Source: Arthrobacter sp. RIT-PI-e
GTDB lineage: Bacteria; Actinomycetota; Actinomycetes; Actinomycetales; Micrococcaceae
Length of the DNA stretch: 53,186 bases
Assembly: GCF_001187915.1 (NCBI RefSeq)
Contig: NZ_LGIU01000093.1
Coordinates: 1 to 53,186 of the forward strand
Direction of reading: 5' to 3'
In this document: one piece after another, positions 8,620 to 16,945 of the stretch
Layout of the letters: every line of letters starts with the position of its first letter
Position numbering within the stretch: position 1 is the first letter of the stretch
Notes under the pieces: model-generated
Database searches by the model: none
What the model saw: the letters and a program-made list of their open reading frames with translations, nothing else
What the model was told of the DNA's origin: nothing
Program-made: the position numbers and the translations under genes

Positions 8620-9399
8620 ATGTCCAAGCGAATCGACGTCAAGGACCTCAACGTCTACTACAGCAAGTTCCTTGCGGTGGAGGACGTCAACATCAACATC
8701 GAAGCACGTTCGGTGACGGCGTTCATCGGACCCTCAGGGTGCGGCAAGTCCACGTTCCTCCGCACGCTCAACCGGATGCACGAGGTGATCCCCGGTGCCC
8801 GCGTGGAGGGCGAGGTGCTCCTGGACGGCGACAACCTCTACGACTCCGCGGTGGACCCCGTGACCGTCCGCAGCCAGATCGGGATGGTGTTCCAGCGGCC
8901 CAACCCCTTCCCCACCATGTCCATCCGGGACAACGTGCTGGCCGGGGTGAAGCTCAACAACAAGCGCATCAGCAGGTCGGACGCCGACGCGCTGGTGGAG
9001 AAGTCGCTGCGGGGCGCGAACCTGTGGAACGAGGTCAAGGACCGCCTCGGGCGTCCCGGCTCGGGTCTCTCCGGTGGTCAGCAGCAGCGGCTCTGCATCG
9101 CGCGCGCCATCGCCGTGTCCCCGCAGGTGATCCTGATGGACGAGCCGTGCTCGGCGCTGGACCCCATCTCCACGCTCGCGATCGAGGACCTGATCAACGA
9201 GCTGAAGGCCGAGTACACCGTGGTGATCGTGACCCACAACATGCAGCAGGCCGCCCGTGTCTCGGACCGGACCGCGTTCTTCAACATCGCCGGGACCGGC
9301 AAGCCGGGGAAGCTGATCGAGTACAGCGACACCACCACCATCTTCAACAACCCGGTCCAGAAGGCCACGGAGGACTACGTCTCCGGCCGCTTCGGGTAG
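8620..9399 (+). CDS. pstB: Phosphate ABC transporter ATPase PstB
   Basis: ATP-hydrolysing subunit of the Pst importer, 259 residues. All motor motifs are present: Walker [10 protein letters not shown] (about 38-46), the Q-loop VFQRPNPFP typical of PstB, the signature [14 protein letters not shown], Walker [14 protein letters not shown], and the switch His in [22 protein letters not shown] lies 4 nt before the ATG. No phoU follows in this operon; the only PhoU-like protein nearby is the DUF47 protein beyond the convergent PiT gene. Confidence 0.97.
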   Translation: MSKRIDVKDLNVYYSKFLAVEDVNINIEARSVTAFIGPSGCGKSTFLRTLNRMHEVIPGARVEGEVLLDGDNLYDSAVDPVTVRSQIGMVFQRPNPFPTMSIRDNVLAGVKLNNKRISRSDADALVEKSLRGANLWNEVKDRLGRPGSGLSGGQQQRLCIARAIAVSPQVILMDEPCSALDPISTLAIEDLINELKAEYTVVIVTHNMQQAARVSDRTAFFNIAGTGKPGKLIEYSDTTTIFNNPVQKATEDYVSGRFG

Positions 9400-9436
9400 A
9401 CAGCACCCCACACCCGGCGGGCAGGCACGAGCACGA

Positions 9437-9463
9437 CGGCGGCCCCCGCGGGCGGGGCCGCCG
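9437..9463. terminator. Bidirectional terminator-like hairpin between pstB and the PiT gene
   Basis: A perfect 10-bp GC stem (CGGCGGCCCC / GGGGCCGCCG) with a 7-nt loop between two convergent genes. There is no T-run on either side, as is common for high-GC actinobacterial terminators. Confidence 0.6.
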
Positions 9464-9481
9464 CCGGCGTCCCTGCCCCGC

Positions 9482-10492
9482 CTACAGCAGCGGGCTGACG
9501 GCCAGGAGGAAGACGGCGCCGAGGAGCGCCGTCACCGGGGCCGTGCCGAGCCAGACGGCGAGGATGGCCGCCACGCGCGGCCGTTCCACCGACGCGAACC
9601 GCTGGTTGGCGCCGGCCCCCACGATCGCCGAGGTCATCGTGTGGCTGCTCGAGAGGGGCAGGTGCAGCGAGATCGCGCCGAGGAAGAGCATCACCGAACT
9701 GACCCCCTGGGCCGCCATGCCGCGCAGCGGGTCGATGCTCACCAGCCGGTTGCCGAGGGTATGCGTGATGCGCCAGCCGCCGAACAGTGATCCGGCGGCG
9801 AGCAGCACGGCGGCGAAGAGCTGCACCCACAGGGGCATGCTGGAACCGGTGGCGTACCCGGAGCCCACGAGTGCCAGGAGGACCACGGCCATGGTGCGCT
9901 GGCCGTCCTGGAGGCCGTGACCCAGCGCGAAGGCTCCCGCGAGCACCGACTGCCCCATGCGGTTCCTCCGGTTCACGCTGGCGGGGGACCTGTGCCGCAG
10001 CAGCCAGGTGGCGGGGAACACGGCGAGATACGCCAGGACGAAGGCGATGACCGGCGAGATCAGGAGCGGGAGTGCGATCTGGAGCAGGAGGGCCTGGGTC
10101 ACGCCCTCCGTCACAGGACCGTGGGTCAGCTGCGACGCCCCGCCGGCGCCGATCACCCCGCCGAGGAGGGCATGCGTGGAGGACGACGGTTTCCCGTGGT
10201 ACCAGGTGAGCACCCCCCACAGGCCGGCGGCCCCCAGTGCTGCGAGGAGGATCCCGAGTCCCGTGGTGCCGGAGGGCAGCCCGACCCCCAGATCGGTGAG
10301 GAACAGCGCCAGAGAGGTGCTCAGCAGCACCCCCACCAGGCTGAAGGCGGAGGCGAGCAGCACGGCGATCGTGGGCGTGAGGGCGCGGGTGCGTACCGCG
10401 GTGGCCACCGAGTTGGAGACGTCGTGGAAGCCGTTCAGAAAGGCGAACCCGCCGGCGGCGACGATCACCGCACCGAGGAGGAAGGGCTCCAC
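9482..10492 (-). CDS. pit: Low-affinity inorganic phosphate transporter, PiT family
   Basis: A 336-residue secondary transporter that moves phosphate, usually as a metal-phosphate complex, with protons or sodium. The PiT signature is seen twice in inverted halves: AFLNGFHDVSNSVATAV near the N-terminus (about 17-33) and AFALGHGLQDGQRTMAVV in the middle (about 188-205). About ten membrane helices. GTG at 10492 directly abuts the TAG stop of the DUF47 gene (10495-10493), so translation is coupled. Pairing PiT with a DUF47/PhoU-like regulator is a widespread arrangement. It converges on pstSCAB, putting both phosphate uptake routes side by side. Confidence 0.95.
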   Translation of the reverse strand: MEPFLLGAVIVAAGGFAFLNGFHDVSNSVATAVRTRALTPTIAVLLASAFSLVGVLLSTSLALFLTDLGVGLPSGTTGLGILLAALGAAGLWGVLTWYHGKPSSSTHALLGGVIGAGGASQLTHGPVTEGVTQALLLQIALPLLISPVIAFVLAYLAVFPATWLLRHRSPASVNRRNRMGQSVLAGAFALGHGLQDGQRTMAVVLLALVGSGYATGSSMPLWVQLFAAVLLAAGSLFGGWRITHTLGNRLVSIDPLRGMAAQGVSSVMLFLGAISLHLPLSSSHTMTSAIVGAGANQRFASVERPRVAAILAVWLGTAPVTALLGAVFLLAVSPLL

Positions 10493-11110
10493 CTACGATT
10501 CCTTGACGAGGATGCTGCCCACCTGCGTCGCGACCCTCCGGAGGTCCTTCGTCACGCCGACCAGCTGGTCGGCCACGTCACGGTGCCGCGCGTAGACCAG
10601 GGGCTTGTGATCGTCCAGGAGCTCCGCGCACCAGCTCCGATGGGTGCGCTCGGCCCGTCTGGAGAGCCGGAGGATCTCGATCCAGTACTCCTCGAGGTCC
10701 TCCATGGAGTTCAGCCGCTGCATAGCGGCGGTGGTGAGCTCGGCCTGCCTGCTGATGACCTCGAGCTGGTCCGCGGCGCGCCGGCTCAGTTTGTTCAGCT
10801 TGTAGAGGGCTATCAGCTCGCCGGCGCCGTCCAGCGTCTCGATCGCCTCGTTCAGCAGACGGGACAGCGCGTAGAGGTCCTCACGCGGCAGGGGGTTCAC
10901 GAAGGATGTGCGCATGGAGGTCAGCAGCGCGAAGTGCAGATCGGTGGAGGCCGATTCGTGCTGGTGCAGTTCCTCGGAGAGGCGGTCGTACTCCTGCGGG
11001 GAGGCCCCGAGGATCGCCGACATGGTCCCCACTCCGAGCACCAGCTGCTGGGCCATCCTGGCGAGCAGTTCCAGCCCGGCATGCTCCTGCGGGAAGAGGC
11101 GTAGTCTCAC
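10493..11110 (-). CDS. DUF47 (PhoU-like) phosphate-transport accessory protein
   Basis: A 205-residue, almost entirely helical cytoplasmic protein of the DUF47/PhoU-like superfamily, which accompanies PiT transporters and is thought to modulate them. Visible features: the opening RLRLFPQEHAGLELLARMA, a central helix pair with LPREDLYALSRLLNEAIETLDG (the ED..L...l...iD..aD pattern typical of DUF47), and a C-terminal helix ending ILVKES. GTG at 11110 has AGGAAG 6 nt upstream. It is the first gene of a two-gene unit with PiT. A 214-nt gap separates it from the upstream gene. Confidence 0.9.
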   Translation of the reverse strand: MRLRLFPQEHAGLELLARMAQQLVLGVGTMSAILGASPQEYDRLSEELHQHESASTDLHFALLTSMRTSFVNPLPREDLYALSRLLNEAIETLDGAGELIALYKLNKLSRRAADQLEVISRQAELTTAAMQRLNSMEDLEEYWIEILRLSRRAERTHRSWCAELLDDHKPLVYARHRDVADQLVGVTKDLRRVATQVGSILVKES

Positions 11111-11324
11111 GGGGTCTTCCTCGGAGGGTCTGATGGGGACGGCGGTGTTCCGACCATCATGACGGCTGCCGAAGAACGAAGTAGTGGCGTCGAACCGGGA
11201 GCGCCTCTCGGCGGAAGGCCGCTCGGAGCGGCTGAGTGTTGAAGCCCGGGGGTTCCACGGTCCGACGCCGGATTAAGTCTTGCCCGCACCGCACACGCTG
11301 TCAACACGAGCTGTGCCGGGCTGC

Positions 11325-11972
11325 TCAGTCGAGCTCCCCGAGCCGCCACGACGCCGCCGCCTGCTCGAGGTCCTCCGCGGTGCGGATCAGCTGCTGCGAG
11401 TTCCTCGTCAGTTTCGAGGCGTGGAGCTCGTTGGACGGTTCCGCGGCGTCCGCGTGGTTCGCCTGTCCCAGCGCCACCACACGGCAGAAGGCCGCGAAGC
11501 GCTCCAGGGCGACGTCGAACTCGCCCTCGAACGCACCGGAGAGGATGGTGTCCGCCATGAGGTTCATCTCCTCAGCCCCGGGCGGCTCGGCGACGCCGGC
11601 AACCACCTGCGAGACCTGGGCCACCTCCTTGCCGGAGGCGAAGAACGCGGCGATCCGCTCGGGGTTCTGCTGGGTGGCGGCGCGCAGCGCGTACAGCCTC
11701 CAGAGGGCTCCGGGCAGGGACCGCGCGGGGCTCTCGGCCCAGAGCTCGGCGATCGCCTCGAGACCCTGGCGGTCCGCGAGTTCCACGAGCCTGCGCGTCA
11801 CGGCCGGGTCGTCGGCCTCGCGTCCGTGGTGCACGAGGGCGTGCGCGGCCAGGTGCGCCGCCTCGGACACCCGTGAGGGGTCCACTCCTCCCGCGAAGAC
11901 CTCGAAGTCGGCGGGGCTGAACGGCTTCGGCTTGTGGGGGCGTGGGGTCCTGTTGGTGTAGTCGCCATCCAT
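11325..11972 (-). CDS. Conserved hypothetical protein, helical, cytoplasmic
   Basis: A 215-residue protein I do not recognise as a named family. It begins with a basic/Pro segment (PRPHKPKPFSPADF), then is mostly amphipathic helix with an Ala/Glu-rich composition; no signal peptide, membrane helix or catalytic motif is apparent. The ATG at 11972 is probably leaderless: TATCCT (11984-11979) lies 6 nt upstream and no Shine-Dalgarno is seen. The gene is monocistronic, between DUF47 and tRNA-Lys. Codon positions look normal for this genome, so it is very likely a real gene of unknown role. Confidence 0.75.
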   Translation of the reverse strand: MDGDYTNRTPRPHKPKPFSPADFEVFAGGVDPSRVSEAAHLAAHALVHHGREADDPAVTRRLVELADRQGLEAIAELWAESPARSLPGALWRLYALRAATQQNPERIAAFFASGKEVAQVSQVVAGVAEPPGAEEMNLMADTILSGAFEGEFDVALERFAAFCRVVALGQANHADAAEPSNELHASKLTRNSQQLIRTAEDLEQAAASWRLGELD

Positions 11973-12166
11973 GCAACGAGGATACTCCCGCCGGAATCGC
12001 CGCCGCGAAGCTCCGCCGGTCGCGTATCGGGTCCGACCACCGGGGTCCGCGCTGCGTCCGGTCCCTGCGTCCGGTCCCTGTTCCAGGGGTGTGTGCGATA
12101 AAGTGGGCGGGTCATCGCCCGGGCCGGTGGTTCCCCATGGAACCGCCGACTGCCGAGCAGTGATGT

Positions 12167-12240
12167 GGGCCCTTAGCTCAGTTGGCTAGAGCAATGGACT
12201 TTTAATCCGTGGGTCGTGGGTTCGAGCCCCACAGGGCCCA
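12167..12240 (+). tRNA. tRNA-Lys (anticodon UUU)
   Basis: A full cloverleaf folds: acceptor GGGCCCT pairs with AGGGCCC, D-arm in TAGCTCAGTTGGCTAGAGC, anticodon loop CTTTTAA with anticodon TTT, and T-arm GTGGG-TTCGAGC-CCCAC. The discriminator base is A at 12240. The CCA end is not encoded. A GATAAAGT -10-like element lies about 65 nt upstream (12097-12104). Confidence 0.97.
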
Positions 12241-12244
12241 CAGC

Positions 12245-12279
12245 AGCCGGAGCCCCAGGACCCGTCCCGGGCTCCGGCT
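12245..12279. terminator. Hairpin terminator after tRNA-Lys
   Basis: An 11-bp perfect stem (AGCCGGAGCCC at 12245-12255, GGGCTCCGGCT at 12269-12279) with a 13-nt loop and a short CTCTCCC tail. It stands between the tRNA and the convergent ZIP gene and may serve both. Confidence 0.65.
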
Positions 12280-12302
12280 CTCCCGACGGGCACGGACCCC
12301 GG

Positions 12303-13058
12303 TCAACCCGAGACGCTGTGCACCACGAACGCGGTGAGGAACCCGAGCGCGGCGATCAGACCGGTGAACATGTGCTGGCGTTCGAAGGCCTCCGGGATCA
12401 TCGTGTCCGCCACCATCGCGAGGATGGCGCCGGCGGCGATCGCCGTGATGAAGGCGATGGTCCCCCCGGAGGCGCCGTCGAGGAGGGCGTACCCGGCGAG
12501 GGCCGCGAGACCGGAGATCAGGGCGATCCCACCCCACAGGCCGAAGACGTAGCGGGAGCTGCGGTGCGAGTTCTTCATGCCTGCGGTGCTGGAGAGTCCC
12601 TCGGGCACGTTGGAGATGAAGATGGCCACGAGCACGGCGGGGTTGACGGCGCCACCGGCCACGAGTCCGAGCCCCAGCACTACCGATTCGGGAATGCCGT
12701 CCAGGAGCGCGCCGAGGGCGATCGCGTTGCCGCTGCCGGAGTCCGAGTCCTCGGACGGCTGCTGGTTCCCCGAGCGCTTGCGGTGCTGGGCTCCCCTGCG
12801 GGACAGGAGGGCGTTCGCGCCCACGTAGGTGACGGCACCCACGAGGAAGCCGAGCGCCGTCGGCACCAGGCCCCCGGTCGCCTGCGCCTCGTCGACGAGT
12901 TCGAAGGCGAGGGCCGAGATGAGCACTCCTGCACCGAAGGCCATCACGAAGGAGACGGCGCGCGGCGGCACCTTCCACCTCCAGGCGATGGCGGATCCCA
13001 CCAGCAGCGCGCCCCCGGCGACGAGGCCCCACAGGAATGCCTGCAACCACAGTGGCAC
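12303..13058 (-). CDS. ZIP family divalent metal transporter
   Basis: A 251-residue membrane protein of the ZIP (zinc/iron permease) family with eight predicted helices. The two family signature helices are visible as LLDGIPESVVLGLGL and IFISNVPEGLSST, placed around residues 130-175; the usual histidine of the HN.PEG motif is D or S here, as in the actinobacterial ZIP branch. A charged, Ser/Asp-rich cytoplasmic loop (about 95-115) separates helices 3 and 4. GTG at 13058 is preferred because AGGGAGGT lies 5 nt upstream; an in-frame ATG at 13148 would add 30 non-conserved Gly/Pro residues. The transported metal cannot be told from sequence. Confidence 0.88.
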   Translation of the reverse strand: MPLWLQAFLWGLVAGGALLVGSAIAWRWKVPPRAVSFVMAFGAGVLISALAFELVDEAQATGGLVPTALGFLVGAVTYVGANALLSRRGAQHRKRSGNQQPSEDSDSGSGNAIALGALLDGIPESVVLGLGLVAGGAVNPAVLVAIFISNVPEGLSSTAGMKNSHRSSRYVFGLWGGIALISGLAALAGYALLDGASGGTIAFITAIAAGAILAMVADTMIPEAFERQHMFTGLIAALGFLTAFVVHSVSG

Positions 13059-13241
13059 GGTGTACCTCCCTCTGGGCCCTGAACCTCCCGGACCCGAACC
13101 GGACATCGGGCCGATCCGGCCGATTTCTCCAGAGGGTACATCGTGCACCGGACCGGTCGCCCGGAGCGGGATCGACCGGGCGGCCCCGCTCGTTCGTACT
13201 GGACAGAGGAAAACACCGACGTGGCTGACAGAGAGGCTTCC

Positions 13242-13888
13242 ATGGACATCGGCGCCCTGACCGGAACCCTGATCTCCTGCGTGGTGATGGCTGCCACGGT
13301 GGCCCTGACCGCGTGGCGCGTCGATGCCGTCTCCCGAAGGAAGGGTGGGGCGGACGACTACTTCTGGGGGGTCTCGGCGGCGGTGGGGTGGTGCTCGGGG
13401 CCGGCGTGGTCGCCGGTCCCACGGGCGCTCCCGGCGCCCTGCTCGCGCTCGGTGTGGGCGTCGGCTCCGTGGTCACCGCGGCGGCCTGGTCGTCACGGCA
13501 GCACGGACGGCGGCGGGCGGGGACCGCCGCCGGGGCCTCGGCGGGCCTGCACGGGCGCCATGACGCCGCGGTGCGGGGGGGGGCGGGCCCCGCCGTCGCC
13601 CCCGCCAAGGCGATCGACTACCCGGCGATGCACGACCCCGCCAGCCCGGCCGGCCGGCCGGTCATCCGAGCCCTGCGCGCCGCACGCCTGGAGCGCGCCG
13701 ACGCGGAGGGCGCCGGGACCCCGCCCCTGCGCTACACCGATGCGGTGGACGAGCTGGAACGCGCTGTCGACGAGGCGGAACAGGCGCTCGGGGTCCGGGG
13801 GGCGCCGCTTCCCCCGCCTCGCGGACGTCACCGGTCCGACCTCGAATCGTTACCTGCAGGACGGTCTCCGCGGACTCCTGGAAGCTAG
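13242..13888 (+). pseudogene. Broken or mis-sequenced gene: small membrane-anchored protein with two frame changes
   Basis: The reading starts at ATG 13242 (GAGAGG 5 nt upstream) with MDIGALTGTLISCVVMAATV, a membrane helix, then SRRKGGADDYFWG. Near the six-G run at 13364-13369 the coding signal moves to a second frame, which carries a hydrophobic Gly/Val segment and a helical part (RPVIRALRAARLERADAEG, YTDAVDELERAVDEAEQAL). Near another six-G run at 13796-13801, high GC at third codon positions returns to the first frame (RFPRLADVTGPTSNRYLQDG). The end given is the middle-frame stop at 13888; if the second shift is real, the product continues past it towards the next gene. I cannot name a family. 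Either homopolymer sequencing errors or a decayed gene would explain it. Confidence 0.45.
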
Positions 13889-13956
13889 GCTCAAGTTACC
13901 GAAGCGAACCATCGCGGACACCTTCGAGAACGTGACAGGACATCAGGGGAGGAACC

Positions 13957-15228
13957 ATGCGAGGCAGCGCACTGTGCTCGGCCACCCTGCTGATCGCGTC
14001 CCTCCTCCTGGGTACGGCGCCGGTGGCAGTGGCCGATTCCGGTGACGACGCGCGGCGGATCCAGCCGATCAAGAGCCTCGGCAGTACGCAGGACGTCCGT
14101 TTCGCGACCTACAACGCCGATCTGAACCGCTCGGCCCCCGGTGAGCTCGTCCGTGATATCAGTACGCGGGACGGCCCCCAGGCGAGCGCGGCCGCCGAGC
14201 TCGTGCAGCTCAGCCGCCCCGACGTCCTGCTCCTCAACGAGTTCGACCACGATCCGGGCGGTCGGGCCGCCGAGCTGTTCAACACCGGGTACCTGGGCGT
14301 CGGGCAGAACGGGAAGCGGGCGCTGGAGTACCCCTACCTGTACACCGCCCCGGTCAACAGCGGTGTGGGTAGCGGTTTCGATCTCGACAGGGACGGCAGG
14401 GTGGGTGGTCCCGAGGACGCCCTGGGCACGGGGGCCTTCGAGGGCCAGTCGGGCATGGTGATCTACTCCAGGTACCCCATCGGCACCGAGGCCGTGCGCA
14501 CGTTCCGGACCTTCCTGTGGCAGGACATGCCGGGCGCGCTCCTCCCGGACAACCCCGCCACGGAGGCCACGGGCGACTGGTACACCGAGCAGGAGCTCGC
14601 GGTCCTCCCGCTGTCCGGTACCTCCCACTGGGACGTGCCGATCAGGGTGGCGGGCAAGACCCTCCACGTGCTGGCGAGCAATCCCACGTCGGCGGCCTCC
14701 GACGGCCCGGAGCGCCGCAACGGCAGGCGCAACAGTGACGAGATCAGATTCTGGTCCGACTACGTCACCGGCGGATCCACGGCCGCGTACGTCTACGACG
14801 ACGACGGCGGCACGGGCGGTCTCGGGCGCGGTGAGCGCTTCGTGGTCATGGGTGACCAGAACAGCGACCCCGAGGACGGCGGCTCCCTGGACGGCGCGAT
14901 CGACCAGCTGCTCGGCCACAGGTCGGTCCAGGACCCCCTGCCCTCCTCGAAGGGCGCAGCCGAGGCCGCAGCCCTCCAGGGCGGGGCGAATGCGAACCAC
15001 CGCGGGGATCCCCGGCTGCACACGGCCGACTTCGAGGACAGGTCGGCGGGCAATCTCCGCGTGGACTACGTCCTGCCGTCCCGGAACCTCCGCGTGGCGG
15101 ACTCGGGGGTGTTCTGGCCGCTCCTCGGTACGCCCGGGGCCGAGCTGACAGGGATCTTCCCGTTCCCCGCGAGTGATCACCGGTTGGTGTTCGTGGACGT
15201 GACACTCGGCGGCTCGCGATCCCGGTAG
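13957..15228 (+). CDS. Secreted endonuclease/exonuclease/phosphatase-family hydrolase
   Basis: A 423-residue exported protein. A Sec signal peptide covers about residues 1-27 (cleavage near AVADSG). The mature part is an EEP-fold metallohydrolase: FATYNADLN (Asn 53), LLLNEFDHD (metal-binding Glu 95), VMGDQNSDP (Asp/Asn pair), and SDHRLVFVDV (Asp 407, catalytic His 408) all appear in the family's order. A segment DLDRDGRVGG resembles a calcium-binding loop. Members cleave phosphodiester or phosphomonoester bonds; the natural substrate could be extracellular DNA or an organic phosphate, which would suit the phosphate-uptake genes upstream, but no clear PHO box precedes it. Strong Shine-Dalgarno GGGGAGGA lies 5-6 nt before the ATG. 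Confidence 0.85.
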   Translation: MRGSALCSATLLIASLLLGTAPVAVADSGDDARRIQPIKSLGSTQDVRFATYNADLNRSAPGELVRDISTRDGPQASAAAELVQLSRPDVLLLNEFDHDPGGRAAELFNTGYLGVGQNGKRALEYPYLYTAPVNSGVGSGFDLDRDGRVGGPEDALGTGAFEGQSGMVIYSRYPIGTEAVRTFRTFLWQDMPGALLPDNPATEATGDWYTEQELAVLPLSGTSHWDVPIRVAGKTLHVLASNPTSAASDGPERRNGRRNSDEIRFWSDYVTGGSTAAYVYDDDGGTGGLGRGERFVVMGDQNSDPEDGGSLDGAIDQLLGHRSVQDPLPSSKGAAEAAALQGGANANHRGDPRLHTADFEDRSAGNLRVDYVLPSRNLRVADSGVFWPLLGTPGAELTGIFPFPASDHRLVFVDVTLGGSRSR

Positions 15229-15263
15229 TCGCAGGCGTCGGTCGGGGATACCGTTAGATGGAG

Positions 15264-15310
15264 CTGGCCCCGAGTTCTGCGTATGGGGGAATCGCAGAAA
15301 TCGGGGCCAG
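15264..15310. repeat. Large inverted repeat upstream of the two-HTH regulator
   Basis: 18-nt arms (15264-15281 and 15293-15310) match at 17 of 18 positions around an 11-nt centre. The right arm ends 9 nt before the -10 box TATACT (15320-15325) and covers its -35 position. It could be the operator of the downstream regulator or a terminator for the upstream hydrolase; there is no T-run, which favours the operator reading. Confidence 0.75.
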
Positions 15311-15319
15311 CAACCTCAG

Positions 15320-15335
15320 TATACTTCTACGAATG
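15320..15335 (+). promoter_or_regulatory. Leaderless promoter of the two-HTH regulator
   Basis: TATACT at 15320-15325 matches the sigma-A -10 box at five of six positions and ends 7 nt before ATG 15333. No Shine-Dalgarno is present, so transcription probably starts at or next to the start codon. Confidence 0.6.
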
Positions 15336-16095
15336 CCCGACGTGTCCAATCGAAAGGTGATGATGGCGGTCACAGCGCGAGCTTTCCAGCTGTGGCGTTC
15401 CGAAGTCGCACCGGAGGACACCGTGTCCGATGTCTGCAGGGTCGCGGGCATCAAGCGCTCCACGCTCGCGCAGCAACTGGTGCGGGGCAAGGTCTCAGCC
15501 GCCACGGTCGTCCTGATCGCCCGCGGCTACGGACTCTCCCCCGTGCGGGCGCTCGCGACCTTCGAGGGGTACGAGGACCTCCCCGACGGCATCAGGGACC
15601 CCACGGACGCGGAGCTGGTCAGCCAGGTGTCCCACGTGGACATCCTCCGCCTGCTGGTGGCCCGGAGCGAGGACAGCGACGGTACGGGGACGGATCTCCT
15701 CCTCGACCTCGCGCCGCTGGTGCACCGCAACTCGGTGCGGGCCTGGATCGACGCCGTGGACCCGGGGGACCTCCGTCAGCGGCTCGCAGCCAGCACGGGC
15801 ATAGCCCGCCAGAACCTCTCCGCGCAGCTCACGGCCGGACGATTGGCTCCGGCGATCGCCGTGGAGGCCGCGAGGATCGCCGGCGTGTCCCTGACGAGCG
15901 GACTCGTGGTGACGGGGCTGCTCACCGCCGAGGAGGGTGGTTGCCGCGGACGGCCGGGCCCGGGCACTGGGTGCCATGTCCGATCTGGAGCTCGTCTTCC
16001 TCGCACGGGACCGCCTCGACGTACTCGGCAAGCAGATCCGGCGTGCTGAGCTCGATGACAGCAAGGACCGCGCCATGTGGGAGAACCTGGGATGA
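15333..16095 (+). pseudogene. Regulator-like protein with two HTH-like segments, interrupted by one frameshift
   Basis: From ATG 15333 the product has two XRE-like helix-turn-helix segments: DVCRVAGIKRSTLAQQLVRG (about residues 34-53) and RLAASTGIARQNLSAQLTAG (about 150-169), each followed by an Ala-rich helix. The frame then breaks near 15935-15945 in GAGGAGGGTGG: deleting one G restores a reading with EEVVAADGRARALGAMSDLE, LVFLARDRLDVLGKQIRRAE and a final MWENLG ending at TGA 16095. That restored stop overlaps the next gene's ATG (ATGA), which strongly suggests the downstream frame is the true C-terminus. Total length is 763 nt, one more than a multiple of three. Likely a single-base sequence error; alternatively a recent mutation. 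The function is inferred to be DNA binding; target unknown. Confidence 0.7.
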
Positions 16096-16814
16096 ACGCG
16101 ACCACCCTCCAGTGGGTGGCGCTCGTCGCCTGCGCGGGAGGGGTGGCCCTCAGGGTCCCGGGTGCGGTGAGGGGCCGGGGACGGTTGATCTTCTCCGCCC
16201 TGGTGCTGGTCACGGTGGCCGTCGCGCTGTCCCTCGAACCGGTCTACGAGCTGGTGGACGGTGTGCTCGGCGGCGCCAATGCCGCCAATCTGGTGCTGCG
16301 CCTGACGCTCTATGCCGCGTTCCTGCTCCTCGGCGTGCGGGTGGCCGCGGCGCTGGGCTCCTCGCCCGCGCGTCGGCTGATCAGCGGATCGGCGGGCCTG
16401 GTGATCCTGGGCGGGGCTGTGGCCGCCACCGTGTACTTCTTCCTGGCGAGCGATCTGCCCTTCAGCTCCACGGGACTGAGGGCCTTCGACGAGCAACGGA
16501 CGGTACGGCACTACGCCTCCCTCGGCCGGATCTATCCCGGGTACGTCGCCGCGTGCCTGGTGGTCCCCTCCGTGGCATCCGTCCTGGATCCGCACGCGCG
16601 AGTGGTTCACCGGATCGCCTCCGCCTGCCTCGCTGCGGGCTTCTTCCTGGTGGTGCTCTTCGTGGTGCTGCGGCTCCTGCCGCTCGAGTTGGGCACCTGG
16701 GACATCGTGCTGCCCTTCTCCGCCATTCTTCTCACGGTCCTGGGGCTCTGCCTGATCTGGCTGCAGCATGCGTTCAACCGGCGGGACGGTACGCGCTCCA
16801 ACCCGCTGGCCTGA
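16092..16814 (+). CDS. Polytopic membrane protein paired with the HTH regulator
   Basis: A 240-residue protein with seven or eight hydrophobic helices and short loops. The pattern in the first third (VALSLEPVYELVDGVLGGANAANL split over two helices, then an Arg in GVRVAA) resembles the membrane proteins called MAB_1171c-like that accompany XRE regulators in actinobacteria, but it is much shorter than those (about 400 residues), so I treat this as a weak lead. The start ATG at 16092 overlaps the stop of the preceding gene (ATGA), so the two are translationally coupled and probably act together, for example as a membrane sensor or modulator of the regulator. Confidence 0.75.
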   Translation: MNATTLQWVALVACAGGVALRVPGAVRGRGRLIFSALVLVTVAVALSLEPVYELVDGVLGGANAANLVLRLTLYAAFLLLGVRVAAALGSSPARRLISGSAGLVILGGAVAATVYFFLASDLPFSSTGLRAFDEQRTVRHYASLGRIYPGYVAACLVVPSVASVLDPHARVVHRIASACLAAGFFLVVLFVVLRLLPLELGTWDIVLPFSAILLTVLGLCLIWLQHAFNRRDGTRSNPLA

Positions 16815-16827
16815 GGTCCGATCCCTA

Positions 16828-16841
16828 GGGAAGCGCTTCCC
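16828..16841. promoter_or_regulatory. Perfect 14-bp palindrome of LacI-operator type
   Basis: GGGAAGCGCTTCCC has the central CG pair typical of LacI-family operators. It is 14 nt after the membrane-protein stop codon, at the edge of an AT-richer stretch (16890-16945). No LacI-family gene is in the window, so the cognate regulator is unknown. Confidence 0.45.
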
Positions 16842-16945
16842 CGCGATGACGGCGTGGGAACGGACAGTGACCCAATCGTGTCCTGGGAATGTTCACGTAT
16901 TCATGATGCTGTGCAAAAATAATGATTATGTAACTGCCGCTGACC

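Noticed and set aside
13059-13148. Longer N-terminus of the ZIP transporter (ATG 13148)
   Set aside because: The extra 30 residues are Gly/Pro-rich and unlike the family, while GTG 13058 has a textbook ribosome site.
15258-15332. Upstream ATG at 15258 as the start of the regulator
   Set aside because: It would place the large inverted repeat inside the coding region and upstream of the TATACT box; no ribosome site precedes it.
15930-15950. Programmed ribosomal frameshift in the regulator gene
   Set aside because: No recognisable slippery heptamer, pseudoknot or internal Shine-Dalgarno; a single extra G is the simpler explanation until reads are checked.
16092-16814. Sensor kinase or rhodopsin-like receptor as identity of the polytopic protein
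   Set aside because: No kinase motif, no retinal lysine context and no match to receptor signatures; left as uncharacterised.
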